Made by a program: the position numbers and the translations under genes. 64,000 bases of DNA from Beroe forskalii (taxonomy: Eukaryota > Ctenophora > Nuda > Beroida > Beroidae), in assembly GCA_011033025.1 (NCBI GenBank), contig WFMF01000469.1, positions 62,001 through 126,000 on the forward strand, written 5' to 3'. The notes beneath the pieces were generated by a model, which saw nothing but the letters and a program-made list of their open reading frames with translations, was not told the DNA's origin and ran no database searches. Every line of letters starts with the position of its first letter. Within the stretch, counting starts at the first letter, position 1. This document shows positions 46,701 through 57,227 of this stretch, piece by piece.

Positions 46701-49700
46701 GAATGAATCTATGTTCTTATGCTGATTGCTGCCTCTTCAAAAAAGCTTCAAAATACTTAAGTCAATGCACAAATGTGAAGACTAATATAAATAATTCATA
46801 AGGTGTCCTGCTAGGGTCTAAATCTGTCCAAATTAAACTTACTTCGAATCGGCCGTGTATATACTATATAACCACGCGCCAAGAGAGAGACTTTTGATCT
46901 TCACATATAGCACTCACTGGCGTTCGTACTATATGAGCAATTAGACACTCACTGCGTTCGCGCCTAATTGTAATTCACCACGCTGCGCGTGGCGAATTGC
47001 AAAAGTCTCTCTCTATAGTCGCGTGGTTATATAGTCTATACAGAACATTACGGTCATTAATCATTCCCATTTACAGTTTGAATAGAGCCTAGCATCGCTT
47101 GACTCTCGGTCTGTCAAATGTGTAATGAGATGTATTTTGTGGGGATACTACCTCTGCCAACAAAATAGAAGATAGTAACATGTATGGGCTACAGTATACG
47201 AGGTAACATGACTCAGTTACAAGTTGATGTAGTAGAATACTCTGAGAACATGGTAACAAGCCATGATCTTCTGCTGCCAATAATATCATGAGACATCGTG
47301 ACGATGAATAATGATAGTTCAAGGGAGATAAACAATAATGTCGTACTCTTGAAACAACAGACTGTACCGGTGAAGTGCCACCCATTTGAACACTTTAGTA
47401 CACGATCACCTAATTAAGAGGCTTTATGAAAGGGCATTTGCATATCATTTTCTATGGGAAAGCACTGAGTAGAAGCTATACAGTATACAATTAACGTGAT
47501 AACTAACTAACTAAAGCTAGGAGGGGTTGGTTGTAATCTTTTTAATATTCCTCTAGTCTTTGTCCACAACACTGTATCCCGTGGGCCTTGCAACTCACTC
47601 CACTCAATTTTTAAAGCTCCGAGCTAATCTCCACTCATCCACATTCCAATCGTTAGTCACTTTCCTCATCTCATCCTCACTACCTACTTAGCTAATTACT
47701 ATCCTTATCCCTGATTATAACTCGTCACTATCCTTATCAAGCTCCAACTTTCTCCTCCCCTACACTTAACACCATCTCCACCAGCAAAATATCCGTTATC
47801 TTCTCCACTATCTCACAAATCATACAAATTTCAGCTCTCTCCCCCTCCACCCTTTCTCTCAACAAACCGAGTGTGATATAAAACTCTATCTGAGTGTAAT
47901 TTGACAAAAAGAACAATAAAACCCCTCTCTATTCGCTATGATCACACTAAACGGGAGGTGTTGAAGGAACACGCAGCCCGCACACTAAAAGTAGGGTAAT
48001 TGAGGAGAGAGTGACGTCATTATCAGGATTAGATGTGGCAAATTGGTGAGCTTAAGCCGCATTTTTATATTATTTCGCATACAACTGAGCTGGAATACAA
48101 ATATAGAAATATATATACCGACTATCATAATAAACAGCATAACTACTGAGTACTGTACGTCTTATATAGCCGCGTGTATGTGATACGAGCGATATCAGTA
48201 TTTTTATAATATATTTTCATGCCCTGACAGAAGTGCAAGGACAAGTTTACTGTCAATCCGTCTAGAGAGAAGACGTCCTTATCTCCAGACTTCAGTTAGA
48301 CTTCTCATGTTTTACTAATTAAACTTGTCATACAGGGTACTGTATGTGTGGTAGATCTTATCAGACCGTTTAGAAAATGTTTAGGAGAAAAACCTTGGCA
48401 GTCAGCCAAGTTATCAAATGCTCTGGGATATATCACTGCATCTTCATGCACTGTGTACACCATGTAGACTACTGGTTTAAGCTTGTTCTTGACAATGGAT
48501 AACGACTCCACCCGAAAGGGCCCGGTCTTAGAAACTTAGAAAAAGGACAGATATATAATTGACATGATCTCTCCACTTTCTACACAAAATTGGAAGCAAT
48601 TTCCAAGATCCAACAATTGACAGCTTTAAAGATTTGTCAAGGCTTTCCGAAGGAAAATACCGCTTTCTAGGAATATAAGGCGGAGACTCGTTTTATAAGA
48701 GCGGTTGTGAGTAAAGGCGAGCTGCATTTATAGAATCTGTCACAAGGTTATTATCTTTTTACTTTGTAAGTGTGTAGATGTATTTTATGATTGCTGCTCA
48801 GTTTCTGAGCTTAGGTGAGGAAATGAGCAAGACACTAAACCATCACATTTATACGACCCATGCACGAAAAATAGGTTGTTCAGACGTTCAGGGTCAGCAA
48901 ATCATGACGTCATTTCATCCGAATATTGGTGTTTTAGAGCAGATTAGAATTTCATTGCACGCTCATCTGCGCAAGAAATTATGCTGTAATTATCTACTTA
49001 TCTAAGCTTGAATATTATTTTAAGAGTTAAGCTCTTGTAAATTATCTTGTACCGTTAAATAATCTAAGAAAGAGCCACTTTGCAGTTAGATGCAAGAATT
49101 CTTCAGAATTACAGCCATATTCTGTGAAAGTGTAAAATCATAATAAAGGCAGTTAAAAGCCATTAATTTACCGTGATATTCTACAGAATGGAACTTGTAT
49201 AACTTATAATGCTTGGGAAATGAACACAAGCCCTCAAGCTACCATTTCGTCAGATCTGCAAGATCTGTGAGATTGCGACTTGCGAGTATGGGTGCTGAAT
49301 AACCTTGTGAGAGCCGTTAAACATGCAAATTGTCAATATTTGCCTCTCAAGTCTCAGAGCTGAGAGCCGCCACACTCGCATTACAGTCTACGTGTGCACT
49401 GTGAAACCAGGAGGAATAAAACCCGTGTTATTCAACTAATGTACAAACAAATGAATGTGTTATGCTATGTGATGGTCACGCCCAACATATAGGCGGTTTG
49501 CAGTCATTGATGTTCCATTCTAAACCCTGGTAATGACATCACTCACAAAGGCTTATTATTCTTATGCAACCCTAAAATATATTGCAACATAATGTTATCA
49601 TAATATCCACACTCATATGTTATCATCATAACTCAAAAGAGAGTGTTGCAGGATGAAACTCACAGGGAAAATGACAGGTATTTTAGTAAGGGTTCACGTG

Positions 49701-50446
49701 TGTTACATATTACTATAACAAGTAAGAGGCTATTAGATATTGGAACATGTGGACTTTTAATTGGAACTTATGAGTGTCAAATGGCGTGTAGTTGTAGTTT
49801 ATGATTGGAAAACATGGTGTGGGAACTGAAGGTTTGGTAAAACATGGTGTGGCAAAAGGTTGATTGATGTTGTTTCAAGGAATTCTCGGACAGTATTACA
49901 AATTTCAATCAGATTTAATTTAAACGCAGAGTGAAGTATTATTATCTTGAAGGGTGGGGAATGGCGAATTATCACAAACTCACCGACCGCGCGCTGGCAT
50001 TCAAAAATATGGGAAAATTACGGTGGTTTGACGGTACGAGGAACACTTAAATGTTGAATCTCGGGGTGGATTGTTGACATGGTGAAAAGGGAGGAAGATG
50101 AAGAAACGGTCGTATTACCGCGCACTCACCGCGCGCATGCACCTCTACTTAGGGATCGTTCACATATTACGTAATCAATTTTTGGCCGATTTCAACCCCC
50201 CCCCCCCTCGTAATCAAGTTTACAGTAGTTGTATTTGTTGCAATAACATGTAACGTAATCATTTGGAAACACCCTCCCCCCCTCTAGGTGATTACGTAAA
50301 ATGTGAACGATCCCTTATGATGATGATGATAATATCTCATAAATTACCTTTGACATCGAGCCCTCCTCTGTACTCCTCAAATCCCTTCAGAGCAACCTTC
50401 TCCCCAATCAGGTCCAGGAATCTCTGGAATGCAGGAGAAATGTCAT
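34008..50446 (-). CDS. GARNL3: GARNL3-like RapGAP + CNH domain protein, 5' end missing
   Basis: Exons traced 5' to 3' on the minus strand: 50446-50348, 43863-43760, 43584-43260, 43164-43103, 42786-42577, 42436-42280, 42036-41875, 41732-41616, 41441-41305, 40241-40160, 39936-39781, 39557-39469, 39111-38989, 38709-38557, then 34705 onward. Every junction before the last is phase-consistent (about 659 residues). The first three exons form a Rap/RanGAP domain (SPAFQRFLDLIGEKVALKG, THSYRTIMEGKHIMFHVANL, RKRHIGNDIVNIVFQEDYDD). The next part is a basic linker (RIGRKKRIRKAAK). Exons from 42436 to 38989 read as a CNH (citron homology) domain, with KIVCADFWG, HNMFVPKQISVIEEKSVVVV and YFIAIGQQGIEIRMASNGNV. 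The tail is Ser/Pro-rich. RapGAP followed by CNH is the GARNL3 arrangement, predicted to stimulate Rap GTP hydrolysis. N-terminal exons should lie above 50.45 kb and were not found. Some introns exceed 3 kb and are full of repeats. Confidence 0.85.
34706..36904. other. GARNL3 last intron, distal part, with CG-rich foldback
   Basis: About 35133-35617 holds repeated GCGCGGCGTAT and its inverse ATACGCCGCGC, with AAATGTGCTTTAT / AAAGCACAACTTT and AGTACATTTGCGCGC in both orientations. This is a ~0.5-kb foldback element with nested inverted motifs. The rest is AT-rich with no gene. At 36590-36700 a TGACGTCATCG site stands in a less AT-rich patch. Confidence 0.5.
36905..38290. mobile_element. Foldback element of opposed A-rich and T-rich arrays
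   Basis: Left terminus ATTGAGGGGGGGG...GTCGACCTATTTTTTG; right terminus inverted CAATAGGGGGGTGGCCGACA then TATTTTTTTG. Next to each end is the core GTTAAGGTAAATGT. A long CAAAAA-type array (36975-37200) lies on one side of a ~0.75-kb centre and a long GTTTTTT-type array (37968-38214) on the other, so the arms can pair. Phe/Lys-rich open frames in all directions are artefacts. It is inside the GARNL3 intron. Confidence 0.7.
38557..38754 (-). CDS. GARNL3: GARNL3-like exon with 51-bp in-frame duplication and two acceptors
   Basis: With the nearer acceptor (CTTATTCAG) the exon is 38709-38557 and starts CQLIYLSTYDPVTC. A second acceptor 45 bp upstream (AATATTAG) would start it at 38754 and add LIYLSTSDPNPPLIQ in the same frame. 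GGTAGATCAACT recurs 51 bp apart, so the 5' part of the exon has been duplicated with its own acceptor. The exon ends in SNDSFDEDDE before GTAATT. Confidence 0.7.
40160..40241 (-). CDS. GARNL3: GARNL3-like exon ending in a GC donor
   Basis: 82-bp exon encoding DFQVCDVQYLCMFNRPSGLK and a short rest. The acceptor is CTGCTTCAG. The exon ends ACAG followed by GCAAGT, the classic GC-AG donor. The next exon (39936-39781, starting AGTTCCTGATA) continues in the right phase, making GAG across the junction. No GT donor nearby gives the correct frame. Confidence 0.8.
40333..41241. repeat. Tandem repeat, ~354-bp unit, 2.6 copies, in GARNL3 intron
   Basis: Units start at GATTGAGCTGAAAATTTGCA at 40333, 40686 and 41040, spaced 353 and 354 bp and nearly identical; the third stops at about 41241 after GGTCATAAATT. 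Each unit stays open on the minus strand for about 113 codons (KMADFGILKYGMSFLGRPWM), which explains the long frames there. It lies between two well-defined CNH exons, so it is intronic and recently amplified. Confidence 0.9.
43260..43584 (-). CDS. GARNL3: GARNL3-like exon with catalytic RapGAP core
   Basis: This 325-bp exon encodes VERKRHIGNDIVNIVFQ at its start. In Rap1GAP the Asn of the equivalent GND motif is the catalytic Asn thumb; it is present here (codon 43560-43558), so the domain should be an active GAP (inference from family knowledge). It continues with SHIYALVTYQHDTDSYLLRV, EESVPRYGPDISPEYLD and FRRVLLVKLMNGEKAVYATP, the usual end of the domain. The donor GTAGTA leaves phase 1, matched by the 62-bp exon 43164-43103. 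Confidence 0.85.
43864..45411. other. GARNL3 intron with CG-rich block
   Basis: At 44060-44175 there are runs of alternating CGCGCG (GCGCGCGCGC, GGCGCGCGC), unusual in this AT-rich DNA. ACAAACAAACACA-type repeats lie at 44525-44570. No exon of the minus-strand gene is seen. Confidence 0.4.
45412..45717 (+). promoter_or_regulatory. Two copies of a dispersed CRE-containing bipartite motif
   Basis: At 45678-45717: TGACGTCATTATCA, a short spacer, then ATGGTGAATTGATGAC. At about 45412-45450: GTGACGTGATTTTCA then GATGGTGACTTGATGA. Similar pairs occur at 48012-48050, 54814-54854, 56852-56893 and 62323-62366 in either orientation. TGACGTCA is the CREB/ATF consensus. Whether these are regulatory sites or ends of a small repeat is not known. 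Confidence 0.45.
45931..46863. mobile_element. Possible element with 14-bp perfect inverted ends
   Basis: TATATACACGGCCG (45931-45944) and CGGCCGTGTATATA (46850-46863) are exact inverse. Inside the left end is a patch of CTCCATC(A/T)(G/C)TAG repeats, and AAACACGCGCGAAAGTCTCTC at 46018-46040 resembles the arm of the neighbouring MITE. No transposase frame is evident. Confidence 0.4.
46860..47040. mobile_element. Palindromic MITE
   Basis: Arms ACTATATAACCACGCG plus GAGAGAGACTTTTG on the left and CAAAAGTCTCTCTC plus CGCGTGGTTATATAGT on the right pair over about 35 bp. An inner hairpin pairs CAATTAG with CTAATTG and CACGCTGCGCGTG with itself. The whole ~175 bp folds back. Confidence 0.7.
47041..50151. 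other. Gene-free intronic stretch
   Basis: Pyrimidine-rich at 47540-47900 (TCC/CTC blocks), with no exon of the minus-strand gene seen. A CRE-containing motif copy lies at 48012-48050. Open frames at 47089-47385 and 48778-49005 were not recognised. Confidence 0.4.
50152..50314. mobile_element. PIF/Harbinger-type MITE
   Basis: Inverted ends are GGGATCGTTCACATATTACG on the left and GGGATCGTTCACATTTTACG when the right end is inverted. TTA flanks both sides (50149-50151 and 50315-50317), a 3-bp target duplication typical of PIF/Harbinger. C-rich tracts sit inside. It lies 34 bp from the GARNL3 exon 50446-50348, in the intron just after its donor. Confidence 0.8.
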
Positions 50447-52194
50447 CTGAAAAACAGGAATGTTAGAAAATACAGTTATGCAGTAAATACAGTATAATAA
50501 TGTCATCTGAAATACAGGACCGTAAGAAAATATAGTAATGCAGGAGATACCACATTTGCCATCTGCAGAGTGAGAATGCAGCTTTTAGTTGCATACAGAG
50601 AGATAAATTATGTCAGCTTGCATGTAGCACATAACTTGGGACCAGAATTTATGTTTAAATTTAAATGAAATGAGATGGAGAGAGCCTACATCAGCAGTGT
50701 ATGTATTTGACAACACAAGCTTACTAATTTAGATCCCACATCTTAGATTCTTATTTATTTCAAATCCTGTAATATCCTGCATCGCAAACTCCTGTGAGAG
50801 TAGCACATACATGCAACTTTCACTTCCACTGTTTCACTCCGGAAATACATGTCCGTGGCTATGGTAACTTACTAATATTTTGATCATGAGCTCAGCAGAA
50901 AGCCAGTTTTGAACCAACTAAGATGATTACTGCACTTTTTATGTTCAAAACTTGGTCGTTCAATGTTATTAGTTAGAAGCGAGCGAAGTTTACGAGAGAA
51001 ACTTCTCAAACTTTCATATATATAACTTGTCCAAATGCACATAAAGATGTAACGTCCAGTTTCCACGAAGAAGTATTCTTATCATGTATTTCACAACATT
51101 ATACTATAACATAGTACACCGAGTTAGTGCCTATAAAAGTATAAAGTTTGTTTTGGAGGATTCACTTCATCAATAAATGATCTCATATAATATTGCACAA
51201 CAAAGACTGTACTCTGATTAGCGAACTTACAGGTTATGTCACAAAAATAGAGTCAGCAATTAGAATTTATCTACATAATTACACGCAGTATCTCGTCAGC
51301 ATTGAATAAAGTTCTTCATTTATGCTCCTGGTTGATTAAGTGGGGGCTGAGAAAACTACGCAAAAGAAATTAAAATTAATTGGGGCTCAGGGTGACAAAT
51401 AAAACTGGAGCCTATGTTAATGAGGCATTGAAATCATATGGCGTCAGAAGTAAGTCGTAATATCAAAGTAAAAATTATGAATAATCTCTTCAAATTCTCA
51501 TAAATTTGAAGAGATTTGTTTATGAGATTCAATATACCCAAGCAGAATTCTAACCAAAAAGAAAAAAAGCTTCAACTGTGATCATGTGATACTCAAAGCA
51601 AAATTCTAACCAAAAGGAAAAAGCCTCGTCAACTGAGGATACCTGTACCATGTGTTGTGTTTGTAACTCTGAAATTCTAAAACCCAAACCATTGCGCGCG
51701 TTACCAGTGCTACTCAGACAACAGCCTAAAACTGCAGAAATCAGGATTGTTTATTATTTTTGGCAGCATCAAATAAGCATCCGTGTACCAGAGTCCCATG
51801 TATATGTTTTAAATCACATGAAGTCCGCATAACGTTATATATTTAATCTGATGATTATTAAAGTATTAATATAATTTGATGTACCTATGATTTTAATAAG
51901 AAGCCGCCTGGAAGTCAGTTATTGAAGCAGCAAGAGGTAAGGACCTTCCTCAGAAGATATAGTGATTATAAACTATATAATATTATACAAACAACAAATG
52001 CTCCAGAGTTAACATGGGTATGAAAGGAGAAACCCTTAACGTGGTTGTATGGCAGAGTGGAGAAACAAATATACGAAGATACGTATCGTATATAAGGCCG
52101 GGGCACAGCTGATACAAAAATATGGATTATCTGATGATGGACAAGGCGTAGTGAATCAATCATTGAGATCATCTGATACCTGTAGCGCGCACGC
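50447..52194. other. Stretch upstream of the first traced GARNL3 exon
   Basis: Upstream GARNL3 exons are expected on the minus strand here or beyond, but I could not identify any. AT-rich with an imperfect ~35-bp duplication at about 50446-50530 (ATGTCATCTGAAANACAGGA). Repeated ATTCTAACCAAAA(A/G)GAAAAA phrases at 51550-51620. Confidence 0.35.
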
Positions 52195-52460
52195 TTCGCT
52201 TCAACCTAACGTCTAGGTATCTAAAGTCTACGTTTTTACAATCTAGTTTTCTAAAGTCGAGGTTTTTACATGCTAGTTTTCTAAAGTTTAGATTTTTACA
52301 TTCTCGTTTTCTAAAGTTTAGATTTCTACATTCTAGGTTTCTAAAGTCTAGGTTTTTACATTCTAGGTTTTTACATTCTAGGTTTCTAAAGTCTAGGTTT
52401 CTAAAGTCTAGGTTTCTAAAGTCTCGGTTTCTAAAGTCAAGGTTTCTCAAGTCAAGGTAA
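52195..52460. repeat. 15-bp minisatellite
   Basis: Alternating units GGTTTCTAAAGTCTA and GGTTTTTACATTCTA, roughly 17 in a row. Since 15 is divisible by three, the minus strand reads RNLDFRNLECKNL repeats, which is a by-product, not a gene. Confidence 0.9.
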
Positions 52461-52716
52461 TCTTATCATCTTGGTGGTTTCAGCAGCCCTGTCATAATCG
52501 ACTTATGATCGTTTACAATTCGATCGTTGGTTTTAAGTTTCGGAAATGATTTATCGCCGATCGTCGGACCGAAAAATTGAATTTTCACGACAAAAACTTA
52601 CAACCTGCAATTCCCAAAACTCTACCTTTGGTTTCTGACTTCAAAATAACATTTTCATAATATTTGGCATAACATGAGGCAAAATTTAAAACCTTTGTAG
52701 CGTTCCATGTTGTTAG

Positions 52717-52767
52717 ATTTATTTATTTATTTAGGTATTTATTTATTTATTTATTTATTTATTTATT
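52717..52767. repeat. (ATTT)n microsatellite
   Basis: ATTTATTTATTT run with one interruption (AGGT). Confidence 0.9.
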
Positions 52768-53573
52768 CCATGTTGCAACAGCTTCTTTTGAAGGTATTGT
52801 TTCGTATTTCCAATGCCTGACAATACTTTCATTGTACTTAAAGTCACTCCATTGTTCATAAACGGCGAATCTTTTATGTGACTGAATATTTTATTATTCC
52901 ATGTAATAAAGCATAAGTTATTTACAATTCCTATAAAACGATCGAATTTTTAAAGCACTCCACATTTCTCATTTTTCATATTTGTCTATAGTCGACTATG
53001 CAATGGCTCCCAGACGCCATGCTTCATTCCCTCATTCATCCATAGATTCACCGTATGTTTTGCGGGAGAGCAAGGGAAATGTACAGTGTAATGCACAGGA
53101 AAACAGGGTTCAGACCGATTGTTTGGGGTCGGGGGGAGGGGCACAGGGTTCAAGGACGGGGAGTGAGTACAGGGCCGGATTATATTGCACAGGAATCTGA
53201 GGGACACGGTAAATCGGAGCCCTACACATGCCATTATACACTTTTTCGAGCTAGTGGGGGCCAAGGCCCCCTACATGTTTCTAAGGGGGACTTTTGAAGA
53301 CGAAGGGGGGCCAAAATTAACATAAGCAAATTTTCATTTTTCATAGCCCTAATTTTCATTATTTTGCATAAATATACATATGAAATCATGTTTTATTGAT
53401 TGATAGGATGACCTATGTTTTGTTACGCCGGAATCAAGGAAATGTTGAAGCCAAAGTATTATCTTAAAAGGTCTCGAGGGGAATGATAGGGTATTAATAC
53501 TTTAAAAGTAACAGGGTACGCAATAAGAAGAAAATTTTCCAAATAACTTACAATTTGTCCTCAGTCCGAGAAT

Positions 53574-54479
53574 ATGGCAATGTTTGGTGTAACTGTCGTT
53601 CTGATGGGTACATTGCTGGCACAAGCCATGTCAGACTCAGAAATGACTATTGACAACAACGAGTTTCTTCTCTACAACAAGGCTTACTTCAAATCTAGAC
53701 TTCGTCAGATTGGCACAGGTGCAACCAGCTTTGGAACTTACAACTTTGAAATCAACGACAAGCAGTTGTGGAGATTTGAACCACACCCCCAAAAGAAAGG
53801 CTGCTACTTCATCATAAACGAGGCTTACGACTATTATAGGTTTGCTTTGAAGATGGGAACTGGACTGGTCGTGTACAAAGGCCCATATTGGGACGACCAG
53901 CTCTTCAAGCTAGTGCCTTCAGGTAAAAAAGATGACTACTACTACATTACCAGCTGCACTTATCCAGACTACAAGATAGCTAAGAAAGGACCCAATGACA
54001 ACCAAGTTGGGAGCACCAACGGCGCCAAGAACGATAACCAGCTCTGGAAACTGGTGCCCAGATTTGCAGCTGATGTCTACACCGATGAAATCTTCCACTA
54101 TGACAACAGACAGGGCAGCAACCCCATTCCGAGGTCGGTCTCCGTGACAACAGGGGTTGTCAAGTCGACCGAGAGTTCCGTGAGCAACACAATGTCCTAC
54201 TCAATGGCGATGGAGTCAAGCCTTCACGGGGTGACAGCTTCAGCAGAATTCTCGCAGGAAATATCGAACAGCTTCACAAGCAGCAAAGAAGAAAGCTGGG
54301 CGAAGACTGAGACCATTAGCTTCACCATTCCTCCCAAGAAGAACTTCAAAGTGATGCAACACAAGGTGAAGTTCAAGGGAGTGATTCCTCAGGACTCCTG
54401 TACTCTGATGACGAAAATCAAGATCTTTGAGAGTGACACAGCTACGTTCTCTGATCCGGATAAGTTCATTATTGATTAG
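53574..54479 (+). CDS. Secreted aerolysin-like pore-forming protein with beta-trefoil lectin-like N-terminus
   Basis: Single-exon frame of 301 residues. Residues 1-20 (MAMFGVTVVLMGTLLAQAMS) look like a signal peptide. Residues ~22-165 contain three spaced repeats ending KQLWRFEP, DQLFKLVP and NQLWKLVP, the QxW-like pattern of ricin-type beta-trefoil lectins. Residues ~166-301 resemble an aerolysin/natterin-like module: SVSVTTGVVKSTESSVSNTM, then an amphipathic Ser/Thr-rich segment SSLHGVTASAEFSQEISNSF that fits the membrane-inserting hairpin, then ETISFTIPPKKNFKVMQHKV. Family members bind cell-surface glycans and assemble beta-barrel pores for defence, predation or digestion. The frame is richer in G+C than its surroundings and has no coding intron. 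TTTGTCCTCAG upstream may be the acceptor of a 5' UTR intron. It lies on the opposite strand to the GARNL3-like gene. Confidence 0.85.
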   Translation: MAMFGVTVVLMGTLLAQAMSDSEMTIDNNEFLLYNKAYFKSRLRQIGTGATSFGTYNFEINDKQLWRFEPHPQKKGCYFIINEAYDYYRFALKMGTGLVVYKGPYWDDQLFKLVPSGKKDDYYYITSCTYPDYKIAKKGPNDNQVGSTNGAKNDNQLWKLVPRFAADVYTDEIFHYDNRQGSNPIPRSVSVTTGVVKSTESSVSNTMSYSMAMESSLHGVTASAEFSQEISNSFTSSKEESWAKTETISFTIPPKKNFKVMQHKVKFKGVIPQDSCTLMTKIKIFESDTATFSDPDKFIID

Positions 54480-57227
54480 GATGAAAAGACAACACCCCAA
54501 CGGTAACTAGATACGCAGATATATCTGGTGAAGAGGTTGGAACTCCCAGGCTGGAAGAAAGATCCGAAAATCTTATTTGTTTTCATTTCGAAAATTAATT
54601 CCCCATTTACAACTGCCTTCAAAAATTCATGAAAACTTGTATTATTTGTTAATTTCTCAAGCGTAACAGCTCTAGTTTATGATCAACTACTAGTACAATT
54701 ATGTACACTTATCATTGCGCGTTTTTCTCCTTCTCGGCATCCCCCAAAACCATCTCATGACACATCAGCACATACTAAAATCCAACTGACCTGGACAAAG
54801 AAGGGGTGGTCAAACGTCATCAATTCACCATTATAGCACATGATAATGACGTCAGTCTCGAACGTAAATTTCCTGGGAGCATCGACGTAAGCTCATAACA
54901 CCTGTCAGTGCTTAACTGATGTCCGAAGTCACATGATTCAAAAAATGAGGTAAGTAAAGTACGTCAACAGCTCCGGAGAAATCAACAAATATTATCACAT
55001 GAAATCCCGGACAATGTGAAGGAAAACCTCGCCCACCTTGAATTGTATAATTGATAATACGATTATGAAGGCGACGCCTTCAATTTTATACGCATACACC
55101 TTGCCACAGTAAGGCTGGCTTCCAAGCTGTTTCCATGGAAATTTTTTCATGTTACCATGGGAACTAGGTAATTATCTTGTGACGTCATGTGACTAATCAC
55201 GCGATATACGTCACGTGACAGGAAAACTATTTCTGTCAGACACTCAGCAGTCAGCTGTCAGACACAGAACCTCGGTAATGAGTCTGTAATGGCTCGTTGT
55301 CAGATATATGACTGTGTCAACTGGAATGAGAACGCTATGCGAAGGGGACATGAAGTTTATTACATAGCAAAATTATCATCAGAATGCAGGTAACTGCGAG
55401 CCCAGCAAACTGACATATACGTTTCAATTTACAGTTTACACTGGAAGAGTTCAAGTATACAGCGGGCTAAGCGGGGTCTCACTAAATAGGAAACCTAAGT
55501 CTCTCGATTTTTTCATCTCTCGAAGTCTCGATTGCACACAAAAAAGTATAGTCTCGAACCAGGACGAAAGTTAATGTTACGCCATTATAACAAAAGTGAA
55601 TGAAATGCAAAAAATACGTCTCTTCGACGCCACAAACATACAATTTTGTGCTATGATAATGTCATCATCACAAGTCTCAACCACATTTATTTCTCTTATC
55701 CACAGCAAGTTTACTCTGTGGTGATAGACGGGTTCCAGAGTTCTTGTTGGAAGAGAAGGAGGAGACGATAGCTCATCTCAAACCATTTCCTTCAGCTCAG
55801 TGAAGAGAAGCGCTAACACGTGTTGAGTGATGTGGTGGAGGCTATATTTAGAAAGTGACCTAAACTCAAGCTGAATCATGAGTGTGTACACACACGTCAT
55901 TATGTAGCTGTAATGCGAACACAAGGAAATTTTCTGTGTGTATATATAGATTAGTATGCTAAAATTACAGTGAATGAGCTCATCTTGGCAGCAGAGTGGT
56001 AGATATCTATCGCTATGTCCGGTTTTTAACATCGTCACATCCGGTTTGATTTACAATATATATTACACCTGCTCCAACCGTTTCTAGAAATAGCTAATTC
56101 AAAATAAGCTATTACGTCATTACGATAGTAAATATCTATTCCTTTCTCAACGTTTCTAGAATTTAATTTTCCTCAACTTATTAGATACTTAGTTAACAAT
56201 GAAGGTGGTGAACAATAATAAGAGCAATATTAGTATTACGATGCTAGCTATCATCCGGTTTGATTCCAATGATGTTAATGACGCATGTATCATAACTAAA
56301 GAAATCCATAACACCCTCTGGTGCACTCAAGATACACCATTCATACAGAATCATTTAGTGTCTTTTTAGCTTCACCAGCGTCTCTAATTTCTATTCTATG
56401 CTGTAAAATAATACTCATCATGATGCTTTGTTACGCACCAGTGGACACTGTCTTCACACAGTAAACAGGTATAGAAAACCTCGGTTTTTACTGCTTGACC
56501 ACGTGAAGCGACTGTTAGGTCGCAGGCTTCATTCTTGGACTATGGTACAAGATCGGCCTTAGATTGGAAACGCAGGCCTCAGAAATTTCCAAATTACGTT
56601 GATCTCATGAGTGTGTGAGCTCATAAACACATATTTGCGGTGTACATCAAATTATTACAGAATCTTGCAAATTTCCATGTGTAGAGTCTTCATAACATTA
56701 TGTATGCGCAATTTCTACATGCATCCCAACATAAACATTGAATGCAGCTCAGAATACACATTTCATTGTGTACAAAAACAGTGCGTTGCCCTCCGAGAGA
56801 GTGAGTAGCGAATGACTCAATCTATGATATACTTGCACCACAACGTTTTAGATGCCGTCATTATCATAGCTCAAAGTGGTGTGTTGATGACGTTAAACTG
56901 CCTATCTTTTGCGCGGTGTTTACATTATATGATGATCACACTACTTGTAATATGTACACACAGATACAATGTACCTACTATTATTATCTGTAATAATATT
57001 ATGAGAATGTACGGTAGGCATGTGGCGATGTTTGTGTACATACAGAGCGAGATCGGATTTCAATCTGTGATCAGTGTATTTCGGGCGCGTTTACATAACG
57101 TTTGAATACGGTAGGTACGTACAATGTACATGGCGCATACAAAGACTGGACATTATTATACTGGATTACACCAATCTTTGACCCCTTCCCCCCGACCCCT
57201 TTCGTTAAATTTGATCAGACTATACCC
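54480..57227. other. Gene-free stretch with CRE/E-box cluster
   Basis: No gene is supported. At 55175-55225 are TGACGTCATGTGAC and ATACGTCACGTGACAG, close CREB/ATF and CACGTG E-box sites in a moderately CG-rich patch. It could be a promoter or enhancer on either strand. CRE-bipartite motif copies are at 54814-54854 and 56852-56893. Confidence 0.4.

Noticed and set aside
52169..52450. 93-codon frame with pentapeptide-like RNLDF repeats
   Set aside because: A 15-bp minisatellite read on the minus strand; it lacks the A(D/N)LxX pattern across stable coils of a true pentapeptide-repeat protein and has no gene context.
53165..53222. CAGGGCCGGATTATA as the start of a hAT element
   Set aside because: A possible inverted partner (TAAATCGGAGCCCTA) lies only about 40 bp away and no target duplication is seen, so the element cannot be supported.
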